Virus record (IMG/VR): IMGVR_UViG_3300024308_000023
Location: 1 to 64,000 of that record
DNA length: 64,000 nt
Source of the DNA: a virus
Strand: one strand, 5' to 3'
In this document: positions 17,370 to 24,713 of the stretch, piece by piece
Position numbering within the stretch: position 1 is the stretch's first letter
Layout of the letters: each line of letters begins with the position of its first letter
Notes under the pieces: generated by a model
The model's database searches: none
The model's input: the letters and a program-made list of their open reading frames with translations, nothing else
What the model was told of the DNA's origin: nothing
Program-made: the position numbers and the translations under genes

Positions 17370-17507
17370 ATGATTATCAACATTCGCAAAGAGGTGGAAA
17401 GCCTTCTCGGTCGCAAGATGACAAGGGCGGAGGAGAGGACATTCAAGAGCCTTCGCTATTGTGGTTATGCCAACCCATATGACATAGAAAGAAAACTCAA
17501 AGAATGA
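17370..17507 (+). CDS. Hypothetical small basic protein
   Basis: 45 residues, MIINIRKEVESLLGRKMTRA, basic helical. It follows the previous stop by 1 nt; the terminator stem begins at its stop codon. Confidence 0.55.
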   Translation: MIINIRKEVESLLGRKMTRAEERTFKSLRYCGYANPYDIERKLKE

Positions 17508-17528
17508 GGCTTCGGCCTCATTTTTTAT
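17505..17528 (+). terminator. Intrinsic terminator
   Basis: TGAGGC, TTCG loop, GCCTCA, then TTTTTTATTT. Overlaps the stop codon of the preceding gene. Confidence 0.85.
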
Positions 17529-17557
17529 TTGACTGCCATATGCAGACTTGCTATAAT
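17529..17557 (+). promoter_or_regulatory. Sigma70-type promoter without an obvious gene
   Basis: -35 TTGACT, -10 TATAAT, 17-bp spacer. The next 170 nt carry only the repeated GCGCCGA module and a 21-codon frame, so this may make a short RNA. Confidence 0.6.
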
Positions 17558-17698
17558 GGGATGACGACCCCATTTTGCGCCGAAAATTTTGGCCGATTTC
17601 CCAGCCATACATTACATATATACTAGCGTGAAGGTGGCGTCAAGCGAAAAATGTGTCAAGAGCAAAGATTTTTATTTTTACTTGACACGTTTTTTCTG

Positions 17699-17726
17699 TT
17701 GCATGGGTTGGCGAATTTGATATAAT
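17699..17726 (+). promoter_or_regulatory. Sigma70-type promoter
   Basis: -35 TTGCAT, -10 TATAAT, 16-bp spacer; ATG of the next gene follows after 6 nt, another leaderless design. A TTGACA further upstream is too far from this -10. Confidence 0.6.
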
Positions 17727-17732
17727 CGGGGC

Positions 17733-17897
17733 ATGAAAACGAACAAGCAAGCTGCACAATACATCGCCGGTCTTCGCGACGGCAAGGCCGCCTTTATCAA
17801 TGGCGACTTGACAGGCTCGCGGGAATGGTCTAGTGAATATAAGCGCGGATATAGCGACGGATATTGGAAAGCAAAGGGAAGGCCGAAAAAATGGTAA
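17733..17897 (+). CDS. Hypothetical small basic protein
   Basis: 54 residues, MKTNKQAAQYIAGLRDGKAA, rich in Gly, Lys, Tyr and Trp. No ribosome site; the transcript is predicted leaderless. Overlaps the next start by 7 nt. Confidence 0.55.
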   Translation: MKTNKQAAQYIAGLRDGKAAFINGDLTGSREWSSEYKRGYSDGYWKAKGRPKKW

Positions 17898-18115
17898 CAC
17901 AAGCCCTAATTCAACTGGAACGTCTGGCCGCCGGATATGATAACGGCGACGTTCCTCCGACTTTCACCTTGACGCTAACGGAAAGCGAAGTCGATTATTT
18001 GCATGAATTGCTGGAAGATGAAATCGTCATGTATGGCGCAGACATTCCCGAAATTCAGTCGCTCTTGCTTCGCGTCAAGCGGCTTAAAGGGATTGACTTG
18101 CATGTCGTCAACTAG
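17891..18115 (+). CDS. Hypothetical small protein
   Basis: 74 residues, MVTQALIQLERLAAGYDNGD, with an acidic helical C-terminal half (LTESEVDYLHELLEDEIVMY). ATG 17891 is preceded by GGAAGG. Not recognised. Confidence 0.6.
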   Translation: MVTQALIQLERLAAGYDNGDVPPTFTLTLTESEVDYLHELLEDEIVMYGADIPEIQSLLLRVKRLKGIDLHVVN

Positions 18116-18245
18116 AAAATTCGATCCACCTTTCATCGGAACGCTTGACAGCGGCAAGGCCGCTGCTAAGATAAGGAAGGAATGGCAATATAAAATTCAG
18201 CTTTCGGTCTGGAGACAGAATAATGAGCAAAGCAAAGGCATTTGA
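18102..18245 (+). CDS. Hypothetical small basic protein
   Basis: 47 residues, MSSTRKFDPPFIGTLDSGKA. Overlaps the ends of both neighbours (14 and 23 nt), as do most genes of this operon. Confidence 0.5.
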   Translation: MSSTRKFDPPFIGTLDSGKAAAKIRKEWQYKIQLSVWRQNNEQSKGI

Positions 18246-18486
18246 GGCTGGCGGATATGTCGGAATTTGCCTTATTCAAGGCGCGGCAATCCCTAGTCTG
18301 GTCGGCGTGATTATGGGCTGGTCCCATGAATTGCCGCCGCTTTCAATGGTCCTTATGGTCTGGGCTGGACTCTTTTTGTTCCTGCTGCGCTCCATATACA
18401 ATCGCCAGATGCTTTACATTGTTTCGGAAAGCGTCGGAATTTTCTTGCAATCCATTTTGCTGGCTTTGATTGTATTTCCGACATAA
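18223..18486 (+). CDS. Membrane protein, three predicted helices
   Basis: 87 residues. Hydrophobic stretches near residues 12-31, 40-56 and 67-85 (SIPSLVG-like, VLMVWAGLFLFLL and FLQSILLALIVF) indicate an inner-membrane protein. Last gene of the operon before a strong terminator. It could act in host envelope changes or superinfection exclusion, but nothing proves this. Confidence 0.6.
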   Translation: MSKAKAFEAGGYVGICLIQGAAIPSLVGVIMGWSHELPPLSMVLMVWAGLFLFLLRSIYNRQMLYIVSESVGIFLQSILLALIVFPT

Positions 18487-18488
18487 GC

Positions 18489-18525
18489 AAAGGGGTTATT
18501 GAGATTGATTCTCAATAACCCCAAT
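18489..18525 (+). terminator. Intrinsic terminator-like hairpin
   Basis: GGGGTTATTGAGA pairs with TTCTCAATAACCCC across a short loop. A similar GAGAATNATTCTC core recurs at 19537 and 23293. Confidence 0.7.
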
Positions 18526-18679
18526 TTGCGCCGATTTTAGGGCCGGCGCAGGCATTTGTCAAGCGAAAATTTTCAATAAATAAATCTTTTTAATCGTATT
18601 TTTAGGCTTGCAATCATCGCTGGGTTAAGGCATAACAATTTCAGCGATAGGGAAACATCGCTTAAAAAAGGAAACCAAA

Positions 18680-19192
18680 ATGGCTTATGTGATTTTTGAC
18701 TTGGATGGCACTGTCATCGACACGTCGCATCGCTACCGTAACAATGCAGATGGCCATTGCGACCTCGATTTTTGGTTTGCTAATAGCACGCCGGAAATGA
18801 TCGCTCGCGATACGCTCTTGCCGCTGGCGGCTTCCATGCGGACTATGTTTGCCGCCGGTCATACAATCGTCATTTGCACGGCGCGTGATTTTTCGCCGCT
18901 GAATGGCGTTGACTTGGGCGCAATTTATACGCAATTCTTGGCCGATAATGGTTTGCATCATCATGCTTGCCTGCATCGGCTGATGGCTGGCCCGGATCAC
19001 GAAACGATGGGCGACGGCGCGCTGAAAATCAAGCTACTGTCAGACTATGCGTTTTCGCAAGGTTTCGACACTATCCGCGAAATGGGCGCGATCATGTTCG
19101 ATGACAATCTAGGCGTCATTCGGGCACTGGCTGATGATGTCATGATGATTGACGCGACGCGGGAAAATGCCCGCCTGCGGCTGGCCGCATGA
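18680..19192 (+). CDS. HAD-family phosphatase, possibly the counterpart of T5 Dmp nucleotidase
   Basis: 170 residues. HAD motif I is FDLDGTVIDTSHR, motif II ICTARD, motif III-region Lys in KIKLLSDYA, and motif IV MFDDN. Such enzymes remove phosphate from nucleotides or polynucleotide ends. In T5 the pre-early region encodes the 5'-deoxyribonucleotidase Dmp next to A1 and A2. Here a HAD enzyme precedes an A1-like and an A2-like gene, which suggests the same role. It is shorter than Dmp, and the acidic motif set also fits Pnkp-type 3'-phosphatases, so the substrate is open. Confidence 0.75.
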   Translation: MAYVIFDLDGTVIDTSHRYRNNADGHCDLDFWFANSTPEMIARDTLLPLAASMRTMFAAGHTIVICTARDFSPLNGVDLGAIYTQFLADNGLHHHACLHRLMAGPDHETMGDGALKIKLLSDYAFSQGFDTIREMGAIMFDDNLGVIRALADDVMMIDATRENARLRLAA

Positions 19193-19365
19193 ACGAAACG
19201 GAAAAGGGTGAAGCTAGGGCGCAAGGCGCTTTAGCTTCATTCCTCGCGGAAATGGTAACGAAAATTCGCGACCGGCCGTTAGAGTATCGCCGCGCTTTTT
19301 GGCGCGAAATGCAACTGCAAATGCGCGATATGATCGCGTTGGAGGATTTAGCAAATGTGGACTGA
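19189..19365 (+). CDS. Hypothetical small helical protein
   Basis: 58 residues, MNETEKGEARAQGALASFLA, charged helical. Start overlaps the HAD stop as ATGA. Confidence 0.55.
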   Translation: MNETEKGEARAQGALASFLAEMVTKIRDRPLEYRRAFWREMQLQMRDMIALEDLANVD

Positions 19366-19531
19366 AACTATCCTGTCTATTTTTGGCATATTGCTTTGCG
19401 TTTTCATTTACTGGACGTTGCTAAAGTCAAATATGGACGTTCCACCCAACGCGGAAAAGGCGCTAGGGCCGTTGGGGCGGCTGAAATTTGCGCTTGACAA
19501 TGACTTGCCGGTCAAAACGCCGCTAAGCTAA
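19355..19531 (+). CDS. Small single-pass membrane protein
   Basis: 58 residues. N-terminal helix ILSIFGILLCVFIYWTLL, then a polar tail. GGAGG lies 11 nt upstream of ATG 19355. Overlaps the previous gene by 11 nt. Confidence 0.55.
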   Translation: MWTETILSIFGILLCVFIYWTLLKSNMDVPPNAEKALGPLGRLKFALDNDLPVKTPLS

Positions 19532-19536
19532 AAATG

Positions 19537-19571
19537 AGGCTCTTGAGAATGATTCTCAAGAGCCTTAATTT
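19537..19571 (+). terminator. Intrinsic terminator
   Basis: GGCTCTTGAGAAT pairs with ATTCTCAAGAGCC, followed by TTAATTTT. Then comes the GCGCCGATTTTGGCA module. Confidence 0.75.
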
Positions 19572-19739
19572 TGCGCCGATTTTGGCAGGTTCGCCGCGAC
19601 TTGTCAAGCGAAAAAATTTTCTAAATAAAATCGCACTAATCGAATTTTCCCTATTGTGTTATCCGCTGGCGTCTGTATAAGGGGAGGGCAAGGACGGGAA
19701 ACGGACTTGCAAATTCTTAGTGGCAAAGGAGCCTATGAA

Positions 19740-21404
19740 ATGAATACAGAAATCATCGCATTTGCAAGCGCGGCTGGCGTATTTCGCAAGAAAACGCCGG
19801 AAAATCAGCGCAAGGCATGGGATGACTTGTCGGGTGACTTCGCGGCGGAATTTGATCGCGATCCTACCGACGATGATTGGCAGATGCTGGTCAACTATCA
19901 GGCGGAAAAGGCAGACGCCAAGCGCAAGCGCGAAGCCGCGAAGCTGGCGCGTGACGCCGCGAAGCTGGCGAAGCTGGAAGCCATGCCGGTTTCGGCTTCT
20001 CAGGAAGCTGGCGACCATATTGACGCTTTCCCGGCTGGCCGCTATATCCTGACCGTCGCGCAGAATAACACTGATGTTGACCGCGATTTTCTCGCGGCAC
20101 TGGAACGCTACGCGGAAATGCACGGCGCGAAAATTCTGGTCGCGCAGACGGTCTATAATAAAAAGGCGTTTCGTCAAGTGTCGCTTGACGATATGGGCAG
20201 CGGTGATCCCGAGGCAAATATCTGGTTTGATCCGGCGATCAAGCGCTATATTGTTCGCGGCACAATCGACTTGCACGGCGCGCATTTTCTGGCCGACGCA
20301 AATGTCATCGTGACGGCACAATGGCCGACGCAAGGATTCGATGGCAATACGCCTCCCGGCGTTCATGCTATCGTGCCAACGTCCAAAATTGAGCTTCGCG
20401 TAGGCGCGGCACTGAAGGGCGCGAAAACGAAAACCATCGTCGGCACTGGCGCAGTTACCAAGCGTAACTATATCGTTCGCGGTCGCGGCGCTAAGGCAAG
20501 CGCGGCGCATTGCATCGGCGCGGTGTTTGTCGATACTGTCACGAACGAAATGCGGCATTTGCACAAGCTGGACGGCGAAAGCGGCTTCTATGATGTGGAC
20601 GGTTTCTATTCCGCATCGGCTTTCGTTCCCTTGTCGCGTGGCGACGTTGCGGCTTTGCAATTCGGTGACATTCATGCGGAAAAGATGGAGCAAGCCAATC
20701 TCGATCGCGCTTGCGAAATGATCCTGAATTTCAAGCCGTCAAATGTGATCCTGCATGACGTTTTGGATTTTTCCAGCCGGAACCATCATAATATCAAGGA
20801 TCCGACTTTCCTGCATGAACAATTCGTCAAGGGCAATACGGTGCGCGGCGACCTGCAAAAGCTGGCCGACGTTCTGGACGCCATTGCGGAAACGACTTTC
20901 CGCCATGACGGGCAGATTCACATTGTGGAAAGCAACCACGATTTGGCCATAAATACTTGGCTGAAAAATGCTGACTTTAAGATTGATCCGATAAACGCAC
21001 TTGTCTATCTGGATTGCATGACGGCGCTTTACCGCCATAAAGAGGAAGGAAACGGCGATTATTTCAATATGCTGCAATATGCATATGAAGAAATTGGCGA
21101 AGGCGGTTATTCGGATCAAATCAATTTTCATGAAACCGATGAAAGCCTAGTTATCGCCGGTGTCGAAATGGGCAATCATGGGCACAATGGTGTCAACGGG
21201 TCGCGCGGGTCGCCAAAACAATTTGCGGCGCTTGGCGTTCCGATGAACACCGGGCACACACACAGCCCTAGCATTTTCTATCCTTGCTTTACGGCTGGCG
21301 TAACGGCATCGCTGGAAATGGGATATAATATCGGCGCATCGTCATGGGCAATCGCGGATACTATCACATATGCCAACGGGCAGCGGCAAATCATTTTTGC
21401 CTAA
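19740..21404 (+). CDS. T5 A1-like metallophosphoesterase (pre-early)
   Basis: 554 residues. Residues about 50-85 form a Lys/Ala-rich charged coil. The C-terminal half has metal-binding signatures of the calcineurin/Mre11-like phosphoesterase fold: QFGDIHAEK, LHDVLDFSSRNHHN, IVESNHDLA, MGNHGHNG and NTGHTHSPSIF (the DxH, GNHD-like and GHxH blocks). T5 A1, a pre-early protein of similar length, is needed for host DNA breakdown and for transfer of the rest of the phage genome. The neighbours (HAD phosphatase, an A2-sized protein) match that module. ATG 19740 was chosen; AAAGGAG lies upstream. The A1 link is inference from fold, size and order. Confidence 0.7.
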   Translation: MNTEIIAFASAAGVFRKKTPENQRKAWDDLSGDFAAEFDRDPTDDDWQMLVNYQAEKADAKRKREAAKLARDAAKLAKLEAMPVSASQEAGDHIDAFPAGRYILTVAQNNTDVDRDFLAALERYAEMHGAKILVAQTVYNKKAFRQVSLDDMGSGDPEANIWFDPAIKRYIVRGTIDLHGAHFLADANVIVTAQWPTQGFDGNTPPGVHAIVPTSKIELRVGAALKGAKTKTIVGTGAVTKRNYIVRGRGAKASAAHCIGAVFVDTVTNEMRHLHKLDGESGFYDVDGFYSASAFVPLSRGDVAALQFGDIHAEKMEQANLDRACEMILNFKPSNVILHDVLDFSSRNHHNIKDPTFLHEQFVKGNTVRGDLQKLADVLDAIAETTFRHDGQIHIVESNHDLAINTWLKNADFKIDPINALVYLDCMTALYRHKEEGNGDYFNMLQYAYEEIGEGGYSDQINFHETDESLVIAGVEMGNHGHNGVNGSRGSPKQFAALGVPMNTGHTHSPSIFYPCFTAGVTASLEMGYNIGASSWAIADTITYANGQRQIIFA

Positions 21405-21413
21405 TGTCAAGGG

Positions 21414-21440
21414 AAAAGGGGCTGAAAAGCCCCTTTTCTT
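21414..21440 (+). terminator. Intrinsic terminator
   Basis: AAAAGGGGCT, GAAA loop, AGCCCCTTTT, then CTTTTATTT. Confidence 0.85.
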
Positions 21441-21585
21441 TTATTTATTTTAGGGGCTTGACAAATTCTCGCGATTGCTTTATCATCGTGCCGCCAAAAA
21501 TCGATCCCGATTTTGCGCCGAAATTTTAGCAGGTTTTTCAGCCCATGTCAAGAGAAAAGATTTTCAGATTTTTTGTCGATTTTTG

Positions 21586-21614
21586 TTGACGGGATGCTTC
21601 GCCCGATATATAAG
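21586..21614 (+). promoter_or_regulatory. Sigma70-type promoter
   Basis: -35 TTGACG, -10 TATAAG, 17-bp spacer; drives the A2-like gene. Confidence 0.6.
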
Positions 21615-21679
21615 GATTACATCAAGAGGCGATGAGGCAGCTTGATAGAGAAACACTAAAGTCAAAAGGACTCTTAAAA

Positions 21680-22087
21680 ATGGACAACACCGCAAACGCC
21701 AAGCCGACCAACTATACCGCCGCTCAGGAAGCAATCATTCGTGCGGCTTGCGAAGCCGGCCCCAACGGAAAGGGCAATCTGGAAATCGCCAAGGCGCTGG
21801 CGGAACGCCCCGACATGCGCGATAGCGACGGCAAGGAACGTTCCTATCGTTCGCTGGTCGCCAAGATTGGCCGGATGGGCCTGCCCTACGCGGGCAAGGA
21901 ACCGACCTCCAAGGACGGCAGCCCCATCGTCAAGAAAACCGACCTTGTCGAACGCATCGGCGCTATCGTGACGGGCAATCTGGACGGTCTGGAAAAGTCG
22001 CCAAAGGCCGCACTGGTCGCTATCGCCGCCTATGTTGAGGCAGCGGCCAGCCGCGTTTCGCTGGAAAAGACCGGCACGGACGACTAA
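21680..22087 (+). CDS. A2-like pre-early DNA-binding candidate, RSVIAK-family paralogue
   Basis: 135 residues, MDNTANAKPTNYTAAQEAII. A helix-turn-helix-like N-terminal half (NLEIAKALAERP, then YRSLVAKIGRMGLPY) is followed by SPIVKKTDLVERIGAIV and a helical end. The same plan occurs at 37251-37580 and 38140-38490, so this is one of three paralogues. In T5, A2 is a small DNA-binding pre-early protein acting with A1 in second-step transfer; size and place fit. ATG 21680 is preceded by AAAGGA. An in-frame ATG 48 nt upstream is an alternative. Confidence 0.6.
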   Translation: MDNTANAKPTNYTAAQEAIIRAACEAGPNGKGNLEIAKALAERPDMRDSDGKERSYRSLVAKIGRMGLPYAGKEPTSKDGSPIVKKTDLVERIGAIVTGNLDGLEKSPKAALVAIAAYVEAAASRVSLEKTGTDD

Positions 22088-22095
22088 CGGGATTA

Positions 22096-22125
22096 GGGCC
22101 GGTCAAAATAATTCTTGACCGGCCC
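22096..22125 (+). terminator. Terminator hairpin carrying the next -35
   Basis: GGGCCGGTCAA pairs with TTGACCGGCCC. The right arm is itself the -35 of the promoter at 22115, so a terminator and a promoter share bases. Confidence 0.65.
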
Positions 22126-22143
22126 GCCCAAAACGTCTATAAT
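22115..22143 (+). promoter_or_regulatory. Promoter of a non-coding RNA
   Basis: -35 TTGACC, -10 TATAAT, 17-bp spacer. Confidence 0.75.
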
Positions 22144-22149
22144 CATCGC

Positions 22150-22451
22150 ATAAGGTTTGGATTCGATTAGCCTGATTTGTCATAGCTTCCATTTCCCCTT
22201 TCACTCGCGGCTTGAAAAATAGCAATTAAAGACGGGGCGAACGGGAAGCGTGACAAACGAAAAGCGATCATTAGTTAGGTTTGGTTGAAATGGAGATAGG
22301 TCAGACTTAGCAAGGGGCTTTCCGTAATTCTCATTAAACCGGAATTGTCACCCTATAACAGTATCGTCTGCTGAATAGTTAAAACGGCGTTTTGCTAGTC
22401 AACCGATACGGCTAGATAGAAAAACCGGAGATGGCCATCTCCGGTTTTTTG
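22150..22451 (+). ncRNA. About 300-nt stand-alone RNA with a possible pseudoknot
   Basis: A clear promoter (22115-22143) and a perfect 22-nt palindromic terminator (22424-22451) bracket about 300 nt with no plausible ORF. TTTGTCA (22176) can pair with TGACAAA (22251), and TCCATTTC (22188) with GAAATGGA (22287). These helices interleave, so both together would make a pseudoknot. It lies between the A2-like gene and the next operon. No family recognised. Confidence 0.6.
22424..22451 (+). terminator. Intrinsic terminator
   Basis: ACCGGAGATGG/CCATCTCCGGT stem followed by TTTTTT. Confidence 0.85.
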
Positions 22452-22464
22452 ACGTTCTAGCAAT

Positions 22465-22700
22465 GTGATGATATATCATATCATGGGGCGACCGAAACGG
22501 GGCGATTATAGCATTTTTATAGACATACCTGTCAACCGAAAAATTATGCAAAAAAGCAAATTTTTCGCTTGACAGACCGCCAAAACGGCGTTATGTTTAT
22601 CCATAGGGAGCGCCGAAAATTTGGTCACGGTTTGTTCTCATAAATTACATGTTGACATGGGCGTTTGTTCCGCCTAAGCTGGCACTGGAAAGGATTGAAT
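22465..22700 (+). other. Intergenic region with a palindromic site and promoter
   Basis: Holds one copy of the palindrome ATGATATATCAT (near 22470), a GCGCCGAAAATTTGG module copy at 22610 and the promoter at 22652. No gene. Confidence 0.5.
22652..22680 (+). promoter_or_regulatory. Sigma70-type promoter
   Basis: -35 TTGACA, -10 TAAGCT, 17-bp spacer; drives 22701-23255. Confidence 0.6.
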
Positions 22701-22871
22701 ATGTATTATGAGATTTTCACGCTTCACGGCCTCGACTGGTTTGACTACTGGAGCGGCTCCGACAAACTGGAAGCAAAAAAGATATTTAATGACTTGATTA
22801 ACGCTGGAAATAGCGTTAAGGTGGTGGAATGTCGCGACCTTAATAGCGGCAAAACATGGCTGGAGGATTAG
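22701..22871 (+). CDS. Hypothetical small protein
   Basis: 56 residues, MYYEIFTLHGLDWFDYWSGS. ATG 22701 has AAAGGA upstream and fits the promoter. Not recognised. Confidence 0.6.
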   Translation: MYYEIFTLHGLDWFDYWSGSDKLEAKKIFNDLINAGNSVKVVECRDLNSGKTWLED

Positions 22872-22873
22872 CT

Positions 22874-23023
22874 ATGGAACGCAACGCTACCTATTATGCG
22901 AAGATGAAAAAACTGCGCAAGAAAATGGAAAAATGCTTGCGCGAGCCTTTCACCCCTGCTAAGGATAATGAGCGCATAAGGCTCTTGCGCGAAATTAGGG
23001 AATTGGAAAATGGCGATTGTTAA
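22874..23023 (+). CDS. Hypothetical small basic coiled-coil protein
   Basis: 49 residues, Lys/Arg/Glu-rich (MKKLRKKMEKCLREP). It starts 2 nt after the previous stop and overlaps the next gene by 14 nt. Confidence 0.55.
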   Translation: MERNATYYAKMKKLRKKMEKCLREPFTPAKDNERIRLLREIRELENGDC

Positions 23024-23255
23024 AATTCGCGTTCCAGCGCGCTATGACAATGGCGGCGGCAATATTTTTACCGTTGCTGAATTTAAGCTAGGGCGTGGCC
23101 CTTGCGGCAAGGTGGTGGCATCCCTTCGCTGCGGCTGGGAAGGGGGGCGGCAGGATATTTTCTGGGTCCATCAAATGCACGTTGACGGAACCGAAAAAAT
23201 GTTTTACTATAGGAACGCGGACCTAATCGGACGGGTCGAGGTGGAGAACGAATAA
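23010..23255 (+). CDS. Hypothetical protein
   Basis: 81 residues, MAIVKIRVPARYDNGGGNIF, beta-rich with Gly- and aromatic-rich segments. Last gene before the non-coding end of the island. Not recognised. Confidence 0.6.
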   Translation: MAIVKIRVPARYDNGGGNIFTVAEFKLGRGPCGKVVASLRCGWEGGRQDIFWVHQMHVDGTEKMFYYRNADLIGRVEVENE

Positions 23256-23261
23256 AGACTT

Positions 23262-23284
23262 GGGCCGCAAGGCCCTTTTCTTTT
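23262..23284 (+). terminator. Intrinsic terminator
   Basis: GGGCC, GCAA, GGCCC, then TTTTCTTTT. Confidence 0.85.
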
Positions 23285-23373
23285 GTCCTCTACTGAGAAT
23301 CATTCTCAATAACTTGCGCCGATTTTGGCAGACTAGCAAGCCCGCGTCAAGCAAAAATTTATTTTTCTTGGGC

Positions 23374-23401
23374 TTGACACGACCGCGAACGCTGCTATAA
23401 T
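23374..23401 (+). promoter_or_regulatory. Strong promoter reading into palindromic repeats
   Basis: -35 TTGACA, -10 TATAAT, 16-bp spacer. No gene follows for over 1.3 kb. Confidence 0.65.
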
Positions 23402-23423
23402 CGTGCCCCCTGAGACCGGCTAG

Positions 23424-23507
23424 GATATGTTATAACATGACGATATGATATAACGTAACATCAGGATATGATATATCATCACATAGGGATATGATATAAC
23501 GTAACAT
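23424..23507 (+). repeat. Four imperfect palindromic repeats, GATATGATATAACGTAACAT-type
   Basis: Units start with GATATG at 23424, 23442, 23465 and 23488. Unit 1 has the palindrome ATGTTATAACAT and unit 3 ATGATATATCAT; units 2 and 4 share GATATGATATAACGTAACAT. The regular 23-nt period of the last three is about two helical turns, as for a cooperative DNA-binding protein. Confidence 0.75.
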
Positions 23508-23830
23508 TTGGCGGCCGGTCGGTTCCAGCTAAGTCATTGAAAACAAAGGATTTTTTATTGCTAATGATTCGCAATAGCGCTGCTATTGCGCCGGCGGCAG
23601 TAGTAGTTCAACAACTATTTTTACGTGTGGCCAATAAAGTGCTAATTCGACCAGTGCTAAAGCTACCCAGCTAGGCATCTTCGTGCCAAAGACAGATTTC
23701 GACCAAAATTTCTCTAGCGCCGAAACTCACCTGCGCCGGCGGCAGTGCAAATTCAATATCAGTGCAAAATCTACCATATTCGGTAAACGCCACGATTATA
23801 AGCCTTATTTTGCGTAAAGTCAAGATTTAT

Positions 23831-23859
23831 TTGACAAAGTGCTGATTTAACCACATATT
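23831..23859 (+). promoter_or_regulatory. Possible promoter before the structured RNA
   Basis: -35 TTGACA, -10 CATATT, 17-bp spacer. Reads towards the RNA at 24202. Confidence 0.4.
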
Positions 23860-24201
23860 TTTATTTTCTGCCACTTTGCTCGATGATAACGGGATGCAAC
23901 GGGTGGTTTGCGGGAAAAGTTGCGCCGAATTTAGTGCAAATTCGAGCGGATTCAGAAAAATTTGCTGCGGACCTGTGGCAGGTTGCAACCGACTACGGGC
24001 CTTTCAACGGGTGTAGCAGACCAACGCACACTACAGTATTTACTCAATCTAGGGTGATGGGAATGAAGTGCGTATGCTTAGGACAAAATAAAAGCCTGCT
24101 ACAACCCTTTAAAGGTCATAATAAGCTAGAGCATGTTCACGAAGCTAGGAGGTGGGGCGGCCGGTAGCGGAGTTCGTTCCAATTTTATGAAATAGATGAA
24201 A

Positions 24202-24507
24202 ATTGGTATGCAACCCATCAAGTTGCCTTAGTATTCCATAGTGAATTAAATCACTTTAGCACGTTGCATTGGTCTTCACGTAGTGAAGACGCAATACGAT
24301 GAGGACCTTTGACTTATTGTAAAATGATCTTACCGCTTTGGTAAGATTAAATTACCTGCGGAGGATATGTCCCTAATAGACATTCAGTTAAGGTACCCGA
24401 GAATTCCCTCCGTCCAGAGGCCTCTTCCTTCTCTTCAAAGTACCTTACCTAATGTAATTAGGGACATCCTCCGCAGTCTGATAAATCAATTTTTGCATAC
24501 TACCAAT
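24202..24507 (+). ncRNA. Multibranched structured RNA, about 306 nt
   Basis: ATTGGTATGCAA (24202) closes with TTGCATACTACCAAT (24493). Inside are hairpins AGTGA/TCACT (24240), GTCTTCAC/GTGAAGAC (24272), ATCTTACC/GGTAAGAT (24327) and a long arm CTGCGGAGGAT...GTCCCTAAT (24356) with its complement at 24457. That arm continues with TAAGGTAC/GTACCTTA and a GAGAA/TTCTC tip. This is too regular for chance. No known family recognised. It lies exactly where the island ends. Confidence 0.7.
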
Positions 24508-24532
24508 CTGTAACTACGTTACTATAGTATCA

Positions 24533-24562
24533 TGACTTTTGCCAAAAGTCAAGAATTATTTT
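24533..24562 (+). terminator. Probable intrinsic terminator
   Basis: GACTTTTG and AAAAGTC pair with a tiny loop, followed by AAGAATTATTTTT. It would end the structured RNA. Confidence 0.5.
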
Positions 24563-24678
24563 TCCCAGGGTCGTAACTATCTAGCACAAGCGCTTAGTCG
24601 AATAATATAACCAGACTAAAACGAGGGGGAATGGGTATATTTTCAAGTTATAATAGTCTGTTTTTCTGAAAATAGTAG

Positions 24679-24707
24679 TTGACCCACTAATTGTTAAGTG
24701 CTAATAT
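24679..24707 (+). promoter_or_regulatory. Promoter of a leaderless transcript
   Basis: -35 TTGACC, -10 TAATAT, 17-bp spacer; ATG 24714 follows by 6 nt. Confidence 0.65.
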
Positions 24708-24713
24708 GATAAC

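Larger units (their letters stand above)
23285..24200 (+). other. Gene-free end of the island, candidate injection-stop region
   Basis: About 0.9 kb without a convincing gene. It holds a GAGAATCATTCTC hairpin (about 23293), module copies (23316, 23922), a strong promoter (23374), four palindromic repeats (23424-23507), the motif GCGCCGGCGGCAGT twice (near 23589 and 23743) and a weaker promoter (23831). A 94-codon frame at 23883-24167 crosses repeat motifs and lacks a ribosome site. Confidence 0.55.

Noticed and set aside
17558-17625. 21-codon frame after the 17529 promoter
   Set aside because: No ribosome site; frame ends in module DNA.
19659-20693. 344-codon minus-strand ORF
   Set aside because: Shadow of the A1-like gene; Cys/His/Arg-rich shadow composition and no ribosome site.
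22598-22606. DnaA-box-like TTATCCATA
   Set aside because: One isolated imperfect match; no cluster seen.
23424-23507. CRISPR array
   Set aside because: Repeats are palindromic, short and imperfect, without unique spacers of constant size.
23883-24167. 94-codon plus-strand ORF
   Set aside because: It crosses the GCGCCGA module, has no ribosome site and unlike codon use; probably chance.
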